NCBI RefSeq assembly: GCF_030815415.1 | Contig: NZ_JAUSWW010000001.1 | Location: 10,354,001 to 10,418,000, forward strand | Length of the DNA stretch: 64,000 nucleotides | From: Streptomyces canus | Lineage (GTDB): Bacteria; Actinomycetota; Actinomycetes; Streptomycetales; Streptomycetaceae | Direction of reading: 5' to 3' | In this document: positions 16,785 to 24,008 of the stretch, one piece after another | Layout: every line of letters starts with the position of its first letter | How positions within the stretch are numbered: the stretch's first letter is position 1 | Program-made: the position numbers and the translations under genes | Notes under the pieces: model-generated | Seen by the model: only the letters and a program-made list of their open reading frames with translations | What the model was told of the DNA's origin: nothing | Database searches by the model: none

Positions 16785-17588
16785 ATGACGGTGCTGCATG
16801 TCACCCTGCTCGGCGGGCTCCGCGAGATAGCCGCCGTACCACTGCCCGCGGCGGAGGCCGCGCACAGCACACGGTCGCTGCGCCGCTTTGCCCTGGAACT
16901 CCACGTGCCGCACGAACGGCAGCCGGCACTGGATGCCGAACTGCAGGCCGCCGCCGCGCCGGATGGGACGTACCTGCAAGGCACCGACGCGATGTGGCGC
17001 GTGGTGCAGGGCTGGACCGTCGTGGCCCACGGTCTGCGGGCCGGGATCCACCGGTATCGGGTGGAGATCGAGGAGGTGGACGACACCGGCGCTATGGGCG
17101 AGGGCGCGTCAGCCGAGGCGGGCAAGCCGCCCGCCGGCGAGAGCGCCGACGTCATGCAGCTCAAGCTGGCCGTCCTGGTACTGCCCGTCTCGGACGTCGA
17201 CCGGGCGAAGTCGTTTTACGAGGCCGTCGGGTTCCGACTGGATGCCGACCATGCCATCGACGCCTCCTATCGCGTGGTGCACATGACGCCCCCGGGATCG
17301 GCGTGCTCGATCCTGTTCGGGACCGGAGTCACCGCGGCCGCCCCAGGCTCGGTGCGGGGCCTGCACCTCGTCGTCTCCGACATCGAGCAGGCCTGCCGGG
17401 AACTCGACGCGAGGGGCGTGGTGACCGGCGGAATCTTCCATGACACGAGCGGTGTGTTCCACCGCAGCACCGATGAGAAGCGGGTCGAGGGACCCGACCC
17501 GCAGCGTCGTGACTATCACTCCTATGCCGAGTTCAGCGACCCGGACGGCAACGAATGGGTGCTTCAGGAGGTGCCGGCGCGGGCCTGA
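16785..17588 (+). CDS. VOC/glyoxalase-domain protein with an unknown N-terminal domain
   Basis: A 267-residue protein. From about residue 125 (LKLAVLVLPVSDVDRAKSFY) to the C-terminus it is a complete VOC (glyoxalase/bleomycin-resistance/dioxygenase) module ending YAEFSDPDGNEWVLQEV, where the final Glu is a typical metal ligand. The first ~105 residues (MTVLHVTLLGGLREIAAVPL and onward) form a compact domain I do not recognise, joined by an Ala/Gly/Glu-rich linker. Most VOC proteins of this type start at the equivalent of residue 125, so this is a fusion. It begins 40 bp after ilvC on the same strand. Confidence 0.75.
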   Translation: MTVLHVTLLGGLREIAAVPLPAAEAAHSTRSLRRFALELHVPHERQPALDAELQAAAAPDGTYLQGTDAMWRVVQGWTVVAHGLRAGIHRYRVEIEEVDDTGAMGEGASAEAGKPPAGESADVMQLKLAVLVLPVSDVDRAKSFYEAVGFRLDADHAIDASYRVVHMTPPGSACSILFGTGVTAAAPGSVRGLHLVVSDIEQACRELDARGVVTGGIFHDTSGVFHRSTDEKRVEGPDPQRRDYHSYAEFSDPDGNEWVLQEVPARA

Positions 17589-17604
17589 GAGGCTCGTGCA
17601 GTGT

Positions 17605-17838
17605 TCAACCGCGAGGCAGGGCGTCCTCCGGAGATCCGGAGCGACGCTCACCTGCGCCGTGTGGAGTCGCGGTGCCGCGCAGGGTCTGGAGGGACTCGGC
17701 AATGGACGCGATACGTGTGTTCACGACGTGAACGGCCTCACGGAGCTGGCGCAGCCGCCCCTCGAGAGCCGTCGCCTCGGCCGTGAGCGACGCCGCGACC
17801 GTGGCGGGGTCCGCCTGGTAATCAACGCCTTGGGACAT
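17605..17838 (-). CDS. small helical protein of unknown function
   Basis: A 77-residue protein, MSQGVDYQADPATVAASLTA followed by helix-favouring heptads (ALEGRLRQLREAVHVVNTRI). It has no recognised domain and resembles a short coiled coil. ATG 17838 follows GAGGAGG, and an exact ECF41-type element lies 46 bp upstream; these two signals are the main reason to accept it as a gene. It may act as a small partner of another regulon member. Confidence 0.6.
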   Translation of the reverse strand: MSQGVDYQADPATVAASLTAEATALEGRLRQLREAVHVVNTRIASIAESLQTLRGTATPHGAGERRSGSPEDALPRG

Positions 17839-17883
17839 CTTCCCGGTCCTCCTCGGATCGTGTGGGACACCAATCCCCGTACT

Positions 17884-17910
17884 GACCGGACAGGGGGCGC
17901 GCTTGTGACA
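17884..17910 (-). promoter_or_regulatory. ECF41-type promoter element of the 77-aa protein gene
   Basis: TGTCACA (17910-17904, minus strand), 16 nt, GGTC (17887-17884), exact match. Confidence 0.8.
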
Positions 17911-17973
17911 GCCGGAGGCGTCCACAGCGGGGCGGGTGTCCCGGCGCGGGGCCGCTGCTGACACGTCCTGGGT

Positions 17974-18231
17974 TCAGCAGGCCTCCAGGGCGAAGTCGCC
18001 CAGGATGTGCTGTCGCATTCGCCGCACCTCGGTGCGATCGAGTTCCACGGGCAGCTGGCCCCGGGCGTCCCGCTCGGAGGCACTGTTGGCCCGGCGCACC
18101 GCTGCGCACACGGCTTCGGCGCTGTCCGACGCCTCGCCGACGACGTAGTACAGCCAGACGATCCGGGAGTCGGCCGACCGGCACGGCAGCCCGACCAACC
18201 AGGTGCGGGAGTCTCTGCGGGTGCTGAACAT
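17974..18231 (-). CDS. small protein of unknown function
   Basis: An 85-residue protein (MFSTRRDSRTWLVGLPCRSA, then DSRIVWLYYVVGEASDSAEA, ending HILGDFALEAC). It is predicted alpha/beta with a C-terminal Cys; I recognise no family. ATG 18231 has GGAG at short spacing. A two-mismatch ECF41-type element lies 84 bp upstream. It sits between the 77-aa gene and the divergent SpoIIE-type phosphatase. Confidence 0.6.
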   Translation of the reverse strand: MFSTRRDSRTWLVGLPCRSADSRIVWLYYVVGEASDSAEAVCAAVRRANSASERDARGQLPVELDRTEVRRMRQHILGDFALEAC

Positions 18232-18314
18232 GACGTCTCCTCTCCGTTCTCTGGCGGCGGCGATGGCGGCACAAGTGGGTGGGGCTCCGCGAGGAGTTCC
18301 GCCCTTTCTTCATT

Positions 18315-18341
18315 GACTGGACAGCGCCCCGGTTCGTGACA
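18315..18341 (-). promoter_or_regulatory. ECF41-type promoter element (two mismatches) of the 85-aa protein gene
   Basis: TGTCACG (18341-18335, minus strand), 16 nt, AGTC (18318-18315). Spacing is conserved; each half has one mismatch. Confidence 0.5.
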
Positions 18342-18407
18342 GCGAATCGGCCTGTTGCCGCTGTCCCCCTCAACTGCCGCGGCGCGGCTCGTGGATGGAG
18401 ATCTTGG

Positions 18408-18434
18408 TGTCACAGATACGTGTGTGCGCCTGTC
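18408..18434 (+). promoter_or_regulatory. ECF41-type promoter element (one mismatch) of the SpoIIE-type gene
   Basis: TGTCACA (18408-18414), 16 nt, TGTC (18431-18434) on the plus strand, 111 bp before the chosen start of the phosphatase gene. Confidence 0.55.
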
Positions 18435-18544
18435 TCTTGAGCGAACAGATCGGGCCAGGCAGGAGAAAAAGGGTGTGCGTTCCGCGAGCCGCCGACACTC
18501 GTGCCTGGAGCCGCCATCGCCTCTCGCCGCACGAAAGACCAGAC

Positions 18545-19783
18545 ATGAGCATCCCCATTCCGAGGCCGGACGTTGCGGCCGTCGATCGCTGTGGAGGACA
18601 TCGGGCTCGCGAGGCCCGTCCCCGTGGGGACTTCTCCTTCTGCCGCGACCTCCGCGTGGTTCTGTGGTCCCAGGACGAACAGGACGCGGTCCACGTCCGG
18701 CGGCTGCTTCCGAACCGGCTGGCCGATGCGCTGGTTTGGCACACGAGCGTCGAGGAAGGATGCCGCCCGTCCGGCACCCACGGCCCGCTGTGCGTGCTGG
18801 TGGGCAGCACACCGGCCGGCCGGACCCTGGCCGACGTCGTCACCCGGGTACGCCGCCACGCCCCCGACGCGGCCGTGCTCGTTCTCGAGGGCACGCATGC
18901 GTCCCACGCCTTCCGCTCCGTCGCCGGCTCGGTGCAGGGCAGGGCCGATCATCGCCGCAGCGCTCCCGACGAGTTCTGCCGGAAGATCTGGGTCGCTCTG
19001 CAACGTGCCGTCGCGGGTCGCACCGTGGCGGGCGAGGAGGTCGCCCGGGACAACGCCGTGCTGGAACGGGGCCTGTTGCCCGACCTGACGCTGCGGGCAG
19101 AGGGCTTCACGACCGCCTTCCACTACGCGCCGGGTCGCGCGCACACGTTGCTGGGCGGTGACTTCTGCGATGTGGTCCGCGGCGACGACGGCAGCGCCCA
19201 CGTGGTCATGGGAGACGTATCCGGGCACGGTGCCGCCGCAGCCGCCCTCGGTGTCCACCTGCGCCTGGCCTGGCCCACGGCCGTGCTGTGCGGGCAGAGC
19301 CAGCTGGAGCAACTCCATCTGCTCGAACGCATCCTGACCGAGGAGCGAGCGGAGGAAGAGACCTACGCGACCGTGGTGTCCCTGGTCCTGTCGCCCCACC
19401 GCCGCACCCTGCGGACGGTCACCGCCGGCCATCCGGGCTTTTTGCACCGGCACAAGGGAGAGGTCCGTTGGGTGGAGCCGCCGCCGGGTCTCCCGCTGGG
19501 CCTCTTCCCCGGGCAAGGGGACTGGCGTGAGAGCGAGATGGCGATGCCGGACGGGGACGGCATCGTGCTGTTCACCGACGGACTCTACGAAGGTCGTACG
19601 GGCGGCGGGCGGTTGGGGGAGGAGGGCTTGCTGAGGCTGGCCGGTCGGCTCGCGCATCTGGAGGCGCAGACGTTCGTCGACGCCCTGGTACGCAGCGTGT
19701 CGCTGCTGGCCGCTCCGTTCGGCGGGCTACGGGACGACGTGGCGGTGCTTCATCTGTGCTGCGACGAAGGGGGCGGGGCTTGA
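18545..19783 (+). CDS. PP2C/SpoIIE-family serine phosphatase
   Basis: A 412-residue protein from ATG 18545. Residues ~25-160 form a receiver-like alpha/beta domain (RDLRVVLWSQDEQDAVHVRR) without an obvious phospho-accepting Asp cluster. Residues ~175-410 are the SpoIIE phosphatase domain: LGGDFCDVV, HVVMGDVSGHGAAAA, TAGHPGFLHRHKGEV, VLFTDGLYEGR and GLRDDVAVL, with the metal-binding Asp residues retained. Such enzymes dephosphorylate anti-sigma-factor antagonists. No cognate antagonist gene is adjacent. The SD is weak, and an upstream in-frame ATG at 18395 would overlap the promoter element. Confidence 0.85.
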   Translation: MSIPIPRPDVAAVDRCGGHRAREARPRGDFSFCRDLRVVLWSQDEQDAVHVRRLLPNRLADALVWHTSVEEGCRPSGTHGPLCVLVGSTPAGRTLADVVTRVRRHAPDAAVLVLEGTHASHAFRSVAGSVQGRADHRRSAPDEFCRKIWVALQRAVAGRTVAGEEVARDNAVLERGLLPDLTLRAEGFTTAFHYAPGRAHTLLGGDFCDVVRGDDGSAHVVMGDVSGHGAAAAALGVHLRLAWPTAVLCGQSQLEQLHLLERILTEERAEEETYATVVSLVLSPHRRTLRTVTAGHPGFLHRHKGEVRWVEPPPGLPLGLFPGQGDWRESEMAMPDGDGIVLFTDGLYEGRTGGGRLGEEGLLRLAGRLAHLEAQTFVDALVRSVSLLAAPFGGLRDDVAVLHLCCDEGGGA

Positions 19784-19824
19784 TGTTGTGCCGACCCGCA
19801 GGGCCGGCCCAAGCCTACGGACGA

Positions 19825-19861
19825 AGCCGGTTCCCGCCGGGGGACGTGGCGGGAACCGGCT
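19825..19861. terminator. bidirectional terminator between SpoIIE-type and MFS genes
   Basis: A perfect 14-bp stem (19825-19838 with 19848-19861), 9-nt loop, between convergent genes. Confidence 0.8.
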
Positions 19862-19899
19862 GGTACATGCGCCCCGGCCGGGGCATCTCGGCGCTCGGC

Positions 19900-21432
19900 C
19901 TAGTCGAGAGCCCGGTGATGGGCGAAGCGCGACACCAGCGGCGGCTCCATCAGCCAGCCGTGCGCCCGGCCGTGCCGTGCGTTGGAGGTGTCGGCGGTCT
20001 CGCGCAGCAGAGCAAACGCCATCGCCGCGCCTATGGCCAGCAGGCCCGCGCACAGGGGCATGGCCCGGTTGAAGGCCGTGTCGAAGGACTCGGGGGAGCG
20101 GTAGGCGTCCGGGCTCATGCCCACCAGTAGCGGCAGTGCGGCCACGGAGACCAGCCCGGCTGCGCGTGCGGCCGCGTTGTTGATCCCGCTGGCCAGGCCC
20201 GCGTCGGCGGCCTCGACCGAGGCCAGTAGCGTCACGCTCAGCGGAGCGACCATGATGACCATGCCCGTGCCCATCACCAACAGGGCGGGCAGAACGTCGG
20301 CGAAGTAGGAGGAGTGTGCGCCCACCCGCGCCGTCATCAGCATGCCCGCCCCGCACACCACGGGGCCGGCGGTGAGCGGGATGCGCGGTCCCAGGCGCTG
20401 GGCGAGCGTCCCGGAACGGGCGGAGAACAGCAGCATCAGCACCGTGCTCGGCAACATGGCGGCGCCCGCCGCCAGTGCCGAGTAGCCGGCGACGAGCTGC
20501 AGTTGCAGGGCGGTCAGGAAGAAGAACCCGCCCAGCCCGGCGTAGACGCACAGGGTGATCAGGTTGATGGCCGTGAACGTCCGCGACGAGAAGATCGACA
20601 GGGGCATCATCGGGTCGCTGCTGCGCCGCTCCACCAGCAGGAACGCGGTCCCGGCAGCGATGCTGCCCGCGGCCGCGGCAAGGGCGACGGGGCCGCCAGA
20701 ACGGGCTTCGGTCAGCGCGTAGGTGGCCAGAGCGAGCGTCAGCGCGCCCAGTGCCGCACCGGCGAGGTCGAAGCCCCGCCGGGAGGGGGTGTGGGCACCG
20801 GCCGCGACGGTGGGCTGCTGGGGCCTGCCGACGGACTCCGGGACGTGGCGCAGTGCCAGGGGCACGCACAGCAGCGCCGGAGGGATTGTCAGCAGGAAGG
20901 TCCAGCGCCAGCCGGGGCCGTCGACGAGCCATCCGCCGAGGAACGGCCCGAGTGCCGCCCCGATGCCGCCGAAACCGGACCACAGGCCTATGGCGCGCGG
21001 TCGGTCGTCCGGGTGGAAGGAGGCTTCGATGATCGCCAGTGAGCCGGGGGTGAGCAGCGCGCCGCCGACGCCTTGGAGAGCGCGGGCGGCTATGAGCGTG
21101 GTCGTGTCGGGAGCCAGCCCGCACAGCAGGGACGCTGCGGCGAACCAGATGATGCCCAGGACGAAGATGCGGCGTCGGCCGAAGCGGTCGCCCAGGGAGC
21201 CGCCCAGCAGGATGAGTCCCGCCAGGGTCAGCATGTAGGCGTTTACGGTCCACTGGAGTGCGGTGAGGTCGGCGTCGAAGTCGTCGCCGATGTGTGGCAG
21301 CGCGACGTTGGTGACGGTCGAGCCGAGCAGCACCACGCTGGAGCCGAGCACGGTGGCCAGAAGGGTCCATCGGCCACGGGCGCTGGCGATGCGCAGGAAG
21401 GCCGGGTTGCCCGGGGCGGGGGAGGGGTGCAT
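19900..21432 (-). CDS. MFS drug-efflux transporter (DHA2/EmrB-QacA type)
   Basis: A 510-residue proton antiporter with about 14 transmembrane segments. Motif A is LGGSLGDRFGRRRIFVLGII between TM2 and TM3, and motif C-like GIGAALGPFLGGWLVDGPGW is in TM5. LGSSVVLLGSTVTNVALPHI is the typical D1-like first helix. It exports drugs or metabolites across the membrane. It lies downstream of the CMD gene on the same strand, separated by 333 bp with a terminator, so it is probably transcribed independently. Confidence 0.9.
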   Translation of the reverse strand: MHPSPAPGNPAFLRIASARGRWTLLATVLGSSVVLLGSTVTNVALPHIGDDFDADLTALQWTVNAYMLTLAGLILLGGSLGDRFGRRRIFVLGIIWFAAASLLCGLAPDTTTLIAARALQGVGGALLTPGSLAIIEASFHPDDRPRAIGLWSGFGGIGAALGPFLGGWLVDGPGWRWTFLLTIPPALLCVPLALRHVPESVGRPQQPTVAAGAHTPSRRGFDLAGAALGALTLALATYALTEARSGGPVALAAAAGSIAAGTAFLLVERRSSDPMMPLSIFSSRTFTAINLITLCVYAGLGGFFFLTALQLQLVAGYSALAAGAAMLPSTVLMLLFSARSGTLAQRLGPRIPLTAGPVVCGAGMLMTARVGAHSSYFADVLPALLVMGTGMVIMVAPLSVTLLASVEAADAGLASGINNAAARAAGLVSVAALPLLVGMSPDAYRSPESFDTAFNRAMPLCAGLLAIGAAMAFALLRETADTSNARHGRAHGWLMEPPLVSRFAHHRALD

Positions 21433-21765
21433 GTCGTCTCCTTGGGACTGTGGGCCAGGAGGCGGCCGGTGCGTTCGTGCCGGGCAGCGGGTGCGGCGGG
21501 TCGGGTTTCTCGTGGACGCACGGGTGCGGTGCGTGGGTGGTGCGTCGCGTATGGCCCGGGGGGCGGTGGTTCAGGGGTGGCGCGTCCCGTGGGCCCGGGG
21601 TGCGGTGGTTCGCGGCTGGGCCTTCGCGTGGGACCCCGGGGGTGGTGTGGTTTGCGGTGTGGCGTCGTGTGGACGCGGGGGTGTCCGAGGGTCCGTCTCC
21701 CGCTCGGTGGGCCGGGGCGAGCGGGAGACGGACGGTGGGCGTCCGGCGGGGCCGGAGCGGGCGGG
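21433..21765. other. 333-bp intergenic, strongly G-rich on the plus strand
   Basis: No coding frame is convincing. The plus strand is a G/T-rich run with repeated GGTGCGGTGG-like words. The CMD-gene terminator is at its right end. Confidence 0.6.
21691..21733 (-). terminator. terminator of the NmrA2-CMD operon
   Basis: A perfect 16-bp stem (21691-21706 with 21718-21733), 11-nt loop, 33 bases past the stop codon of the CMD gene. Confidence 0.8.
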
Positions 21766-22236
21766 TCAGCCGAACATGCCCGGCTTGTAGTTGCCGGCGG
21801 GCTGCTGGTTGATGACGTTGATGCGGTTGTAGGCGTTGATGATCGCGATCAACGAGATCAGCGCGGCGAGCTGGTCCTCGTCGTAGTGCTTGGCGGCGTT
21901 GGCCCAGGCCTCGTCCGACACCCCGCCCGCGGCGTCGGCGATGCGGCTGCCCTGCTCGGTGATCTCCAGCGCCGCGCGCTCGGCGTCGGTGAAGATGGTG
22001 GCCTCGCGCCAGGCGGCGACCAGGTGCAGCCGCTGCTGGTCCTCACCTGCGGCGACGGCGTCCTTGGTGTGCATGTCGGTGCAGAACCCGCAGCCGTTGA
22101 TCTGGCTGGCCCGGATCTTCACCAGTTCCTGGGTGGCGACGGGCAGGGCCGAGTGCACAGCGGCCGCGGCCGAGTTGAGGTGCTTCATGACCTTGGCCGC
22201 GAGAGCGTTGCCGAAGTAGTTGATGCGCGCGTCCAT
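21766..22236 (-). CDS. carboxymuconolactone decarboxylase/AhpD-like protein
   Basis: A 156-residue all-helical protein of the CMD/AhpD superfamily with the redox motif NGCGFCTDMHTKDA, in which CxxC and the following His form the AhpD-type peroxidatic or proton-relay site. It may reduce alkyl hydroperoxides. CMD-type genes, together with oxidoreductases and epimerases, are the classic neighbours and targets of ECF41 sigma factors. It lies 75 bp after NmrA2 on the same strand without a promoter element of its own, so it is probably cotranscribed from the element at 23145-23171. Confidence 0.9.
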   Translation of the reverse strand: MDARINYFGNALAAKVMKHLNSAAAAVHSALPVATQELVKIRASQINGCGFCTDMHTKDAVAAGEDQQRLHLVAAWREATIFTDAERAALEITEQGSRIADAAGGVSDEAWANAAKHYDEDQLAALISLIAIINAYNRINVINQQPAGNYKPGMFG

Positions 22237-22311
22237 GTAGGGATCCTGTGAGTCGAGTGATGGGAGGTGAACTGACGTGTTGTTGCTGCGATTTCGGGGC
22301 CGTGGGCGCCG

Positions 22312-23055
22312 TTACTGCTTGCTGCTCCAGTCGGCGAAGTGCGTCTCGCCGAGCTGTGCGTCGGGGCCGGGCAGCAGGTCGGACTCCTTGAGAGCGGCGC
22401 CCCAGTAGAGGCCCTTCGGGTCCGTCACGACGGTGCGGGGGTCGTTGTGGGCCGCGAGGCCCTGGCGGATGAAGTCCTCCAGGGTGAAGGTGTCGGGGCC
22501 GGCGACCTCGACGATTCCGTTGACCGGAGTGCCGACCGCCGTGCGGCCGACGGCCGCGGCTACGTCGCCCGAGAAGATGGGCTGGATCTTGATGGGGGCG
22601 ACGGACACCGTGTCACCGGTGGTCGCCGAGTCCGCGAGGGTCTTGGCGAACTCGAAGAACTGCGTGGCGTGGACGATCGAGAACGGCACTCCGGAGTCCC
22701 GGATCATGTCCTCCTGGACCTGCTTGGCCTGGAAGTAGCCGGCCTGCTGGAGGCGGTCGGTGCCCACGACGGACAGAGCCACGTGGTGCGTGACGCCGGC
22801 GGCGGCCTCCGCGGCGAGCAGGTTGGTGGTGGAGGCGCGGAAGAACTCCATCACCGCGTCGTCTTCAAAGGAGGGGGAGTTGGAGACGTCGACGACGACG
22901 GAGGCGTCCTTCAGGACGTCGGCCAGGCCTTCGCCGGTGACCGTGTTCACTCCGGTGTTCGGGGAGGCTGGCACCGCCTCGTGACCGTGTTCGTTGAGCT
23001 TGGAGACGACCTTGGAACCGATGAGTCCGGTTCCGCCGATCACTACGACCTTCAT
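22312..23055 (-). CDS. NmrA/SDR-a-type NAD(P)-binding epimerase-like protein, copy 2
   Basis: A 247-residue close paralogue of the protein at 4693-5439, with the same start (MKVVVIGGTGLIGSKVVSKL), VVVDVSNSPSF, HHVALSVVGTDRLQ and IVHATQFFEF. Identity by eye is about three quarters. ATG 23055 follows GAAGGGAAA. The same frame stays open upstream into the relic flavoprotein C-terminus, so a fusion ORF exists, but the promoter element at 23145-23171 lies inside that extension and supports the internal start. It is the first gene of an operon with the CMD gene. Confidence 0.87.
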   Translation of the reverse strand: MKVVVIGGTGLIGSKVVSKLNEHGHEAVPASPNTGVNTVTGEGLADVLKDASVVVDVSNSPSFEDDAVMEFFRASTTNLLAAEAAAGVTHHVALSVVGTDRLQQAGYFQAKQVQEDMIRDSGVPFSIVHATQFFEFAKTLADSATTGDTVSVAPIKIQPIFSGDVAAAVGRTAVGTPVNGIVEVAGPDTFTLEDFIRQGLAAHNDPRTVVTDPKGLYWGAALKESDLLPGPDAQLGETHFADWSSKQ

Positions 23056-23144
23056 GGACTTTCCCTTCACTGATCTCGCACGGTGCCCGGTGGGTCTGCG
23101 AAGACCTCGTCCAGGGCACCGGCCGCGATGGCTCGTACCCTCCT

Positions 23145-23171
23145 GACCGGTCGGCCCCGGAATCTGTGACA
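23145..23171 (-). promoter_or_regulatory. ECF41-type promoter element of NmrA2-CMD
   Basis: TGTCACA (23171-23165, minus strand), 16 nt, GGTC (23148-23145), exact match, 90 bp before the NmrA2 start. Confidence 0.8.
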
Positions 23172-23791
23172 AGGCGGCGCACAAAGATTTCGCGCCGCTG
23201 TCGATCAGCCCTCGGACGGCGGGTCCGGCATCGTCGGACGCGTCGCGCCACGGCTCGGTGATTCCGGTCGGGGCGGGCCACAACGGTGTGCGGCGCACAC
23301 CGTTCGTCGCGGACCACACCATGGCGTCCGTCAGGGCGGGCGCGACGCCGGGGCGGCCGGACCGGTGGTGGCAGCCCCGGGGCCCGAGCCGCTCCCCAGC
23401 GCATCGGAGGGTCGCCCGGGCGGCGAGCACGGCGGATCTGAGGTCGTAGGCGTGCGCCAGGTCCGAGAAGCCGCCGACGTCGATGTGCACGCCGATGTCC
23501 GCCGTCCGGGTCTCGACCTCGTCGAGTGCGGTCAATCCCGCGACGAGACCGGCCTCGTCCCGGACCACGCCGCGACGTGTCAGCCGAGTGCCGCTCCCTG
23601 GTGTCGCCAAGGCGGGCAGGGGCGGGCGCCCACTCGGCGTCGTCCCACGCCGCACTGGCTGGGGCGTCTTCGCGGGCCCGTTGGGTGACCACGACGACCG
23701 CGACACCGGCCTCGATGGCCGCTCGGAGGCCTGACGCACCGCTTCCCACCACGGGGACAGACGTGGTGAGCTGGTGTCCGAGCGAAGACAT
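23172..23791 (-). pseudogene. internally deleted fumarate-reductase-like flavoprotein relic
   Basis: The first ~60 codons from ATG 23791 (TTSVPVVGSGASGLRAAIEA, VTQRAREDAP) match the N-terminus of the intact flavoprotein at 5558-7300. Near 23578 the frame changes and homology jumps to that protein's C-terminal domain (GVVRDEAGLVAGLTALDEVE, GFSDLAHAYDLRSAVLAARA, GCHHRSGRPG). About 400 codons, including the active site, are missing. An intact ECF41-type element still lies upstream. With NmrA2 this is a decayed second copy of the flavoprotein-NmrA module. Confidence 0.88.
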
Positions 23792-23836
23792 GGGTCTTCC
23801 TACGACAGCGAACGGACGGGATCATTGGTTGGGATC

Positions 23837-23863
23837 GACCGGACAGACCCCCGATTTGTGACA
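23837..23863 (-). promoter_or_regulatory. ECF41-type promoter element of the relic flavoprotein
   Basis: TGTCACA (23863-23857, minus strand), 16 nt, GGTC (23840-23837), exact match, 46 bp before the relic ATG. It is preserved although the gene is broken. Confidence 0.78.
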
Positions 23864-24008
23864 ACCTCAGCGTGTTTGCGGGCGTGGAAGTAGTCACACG
23901 GTCTGTCCGCACCGCGGGGGAGGGGCCGTGGGTATCGTGACAAGGATTCTTCTGAACACCGCTGTGGGAGCACTGTTCTCCCCGGATCCCGCCGAGGAGC
24001 CGAGTCGC

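Noticed and set aside
22312..23739. 475-residue fusion of flavoprotein C-terminus and NmrA2 as the real gene product
   Set aside because: The promoter element at 23145-23171 and a good SD support the internal start. The fusion is kept only as a finding to test.
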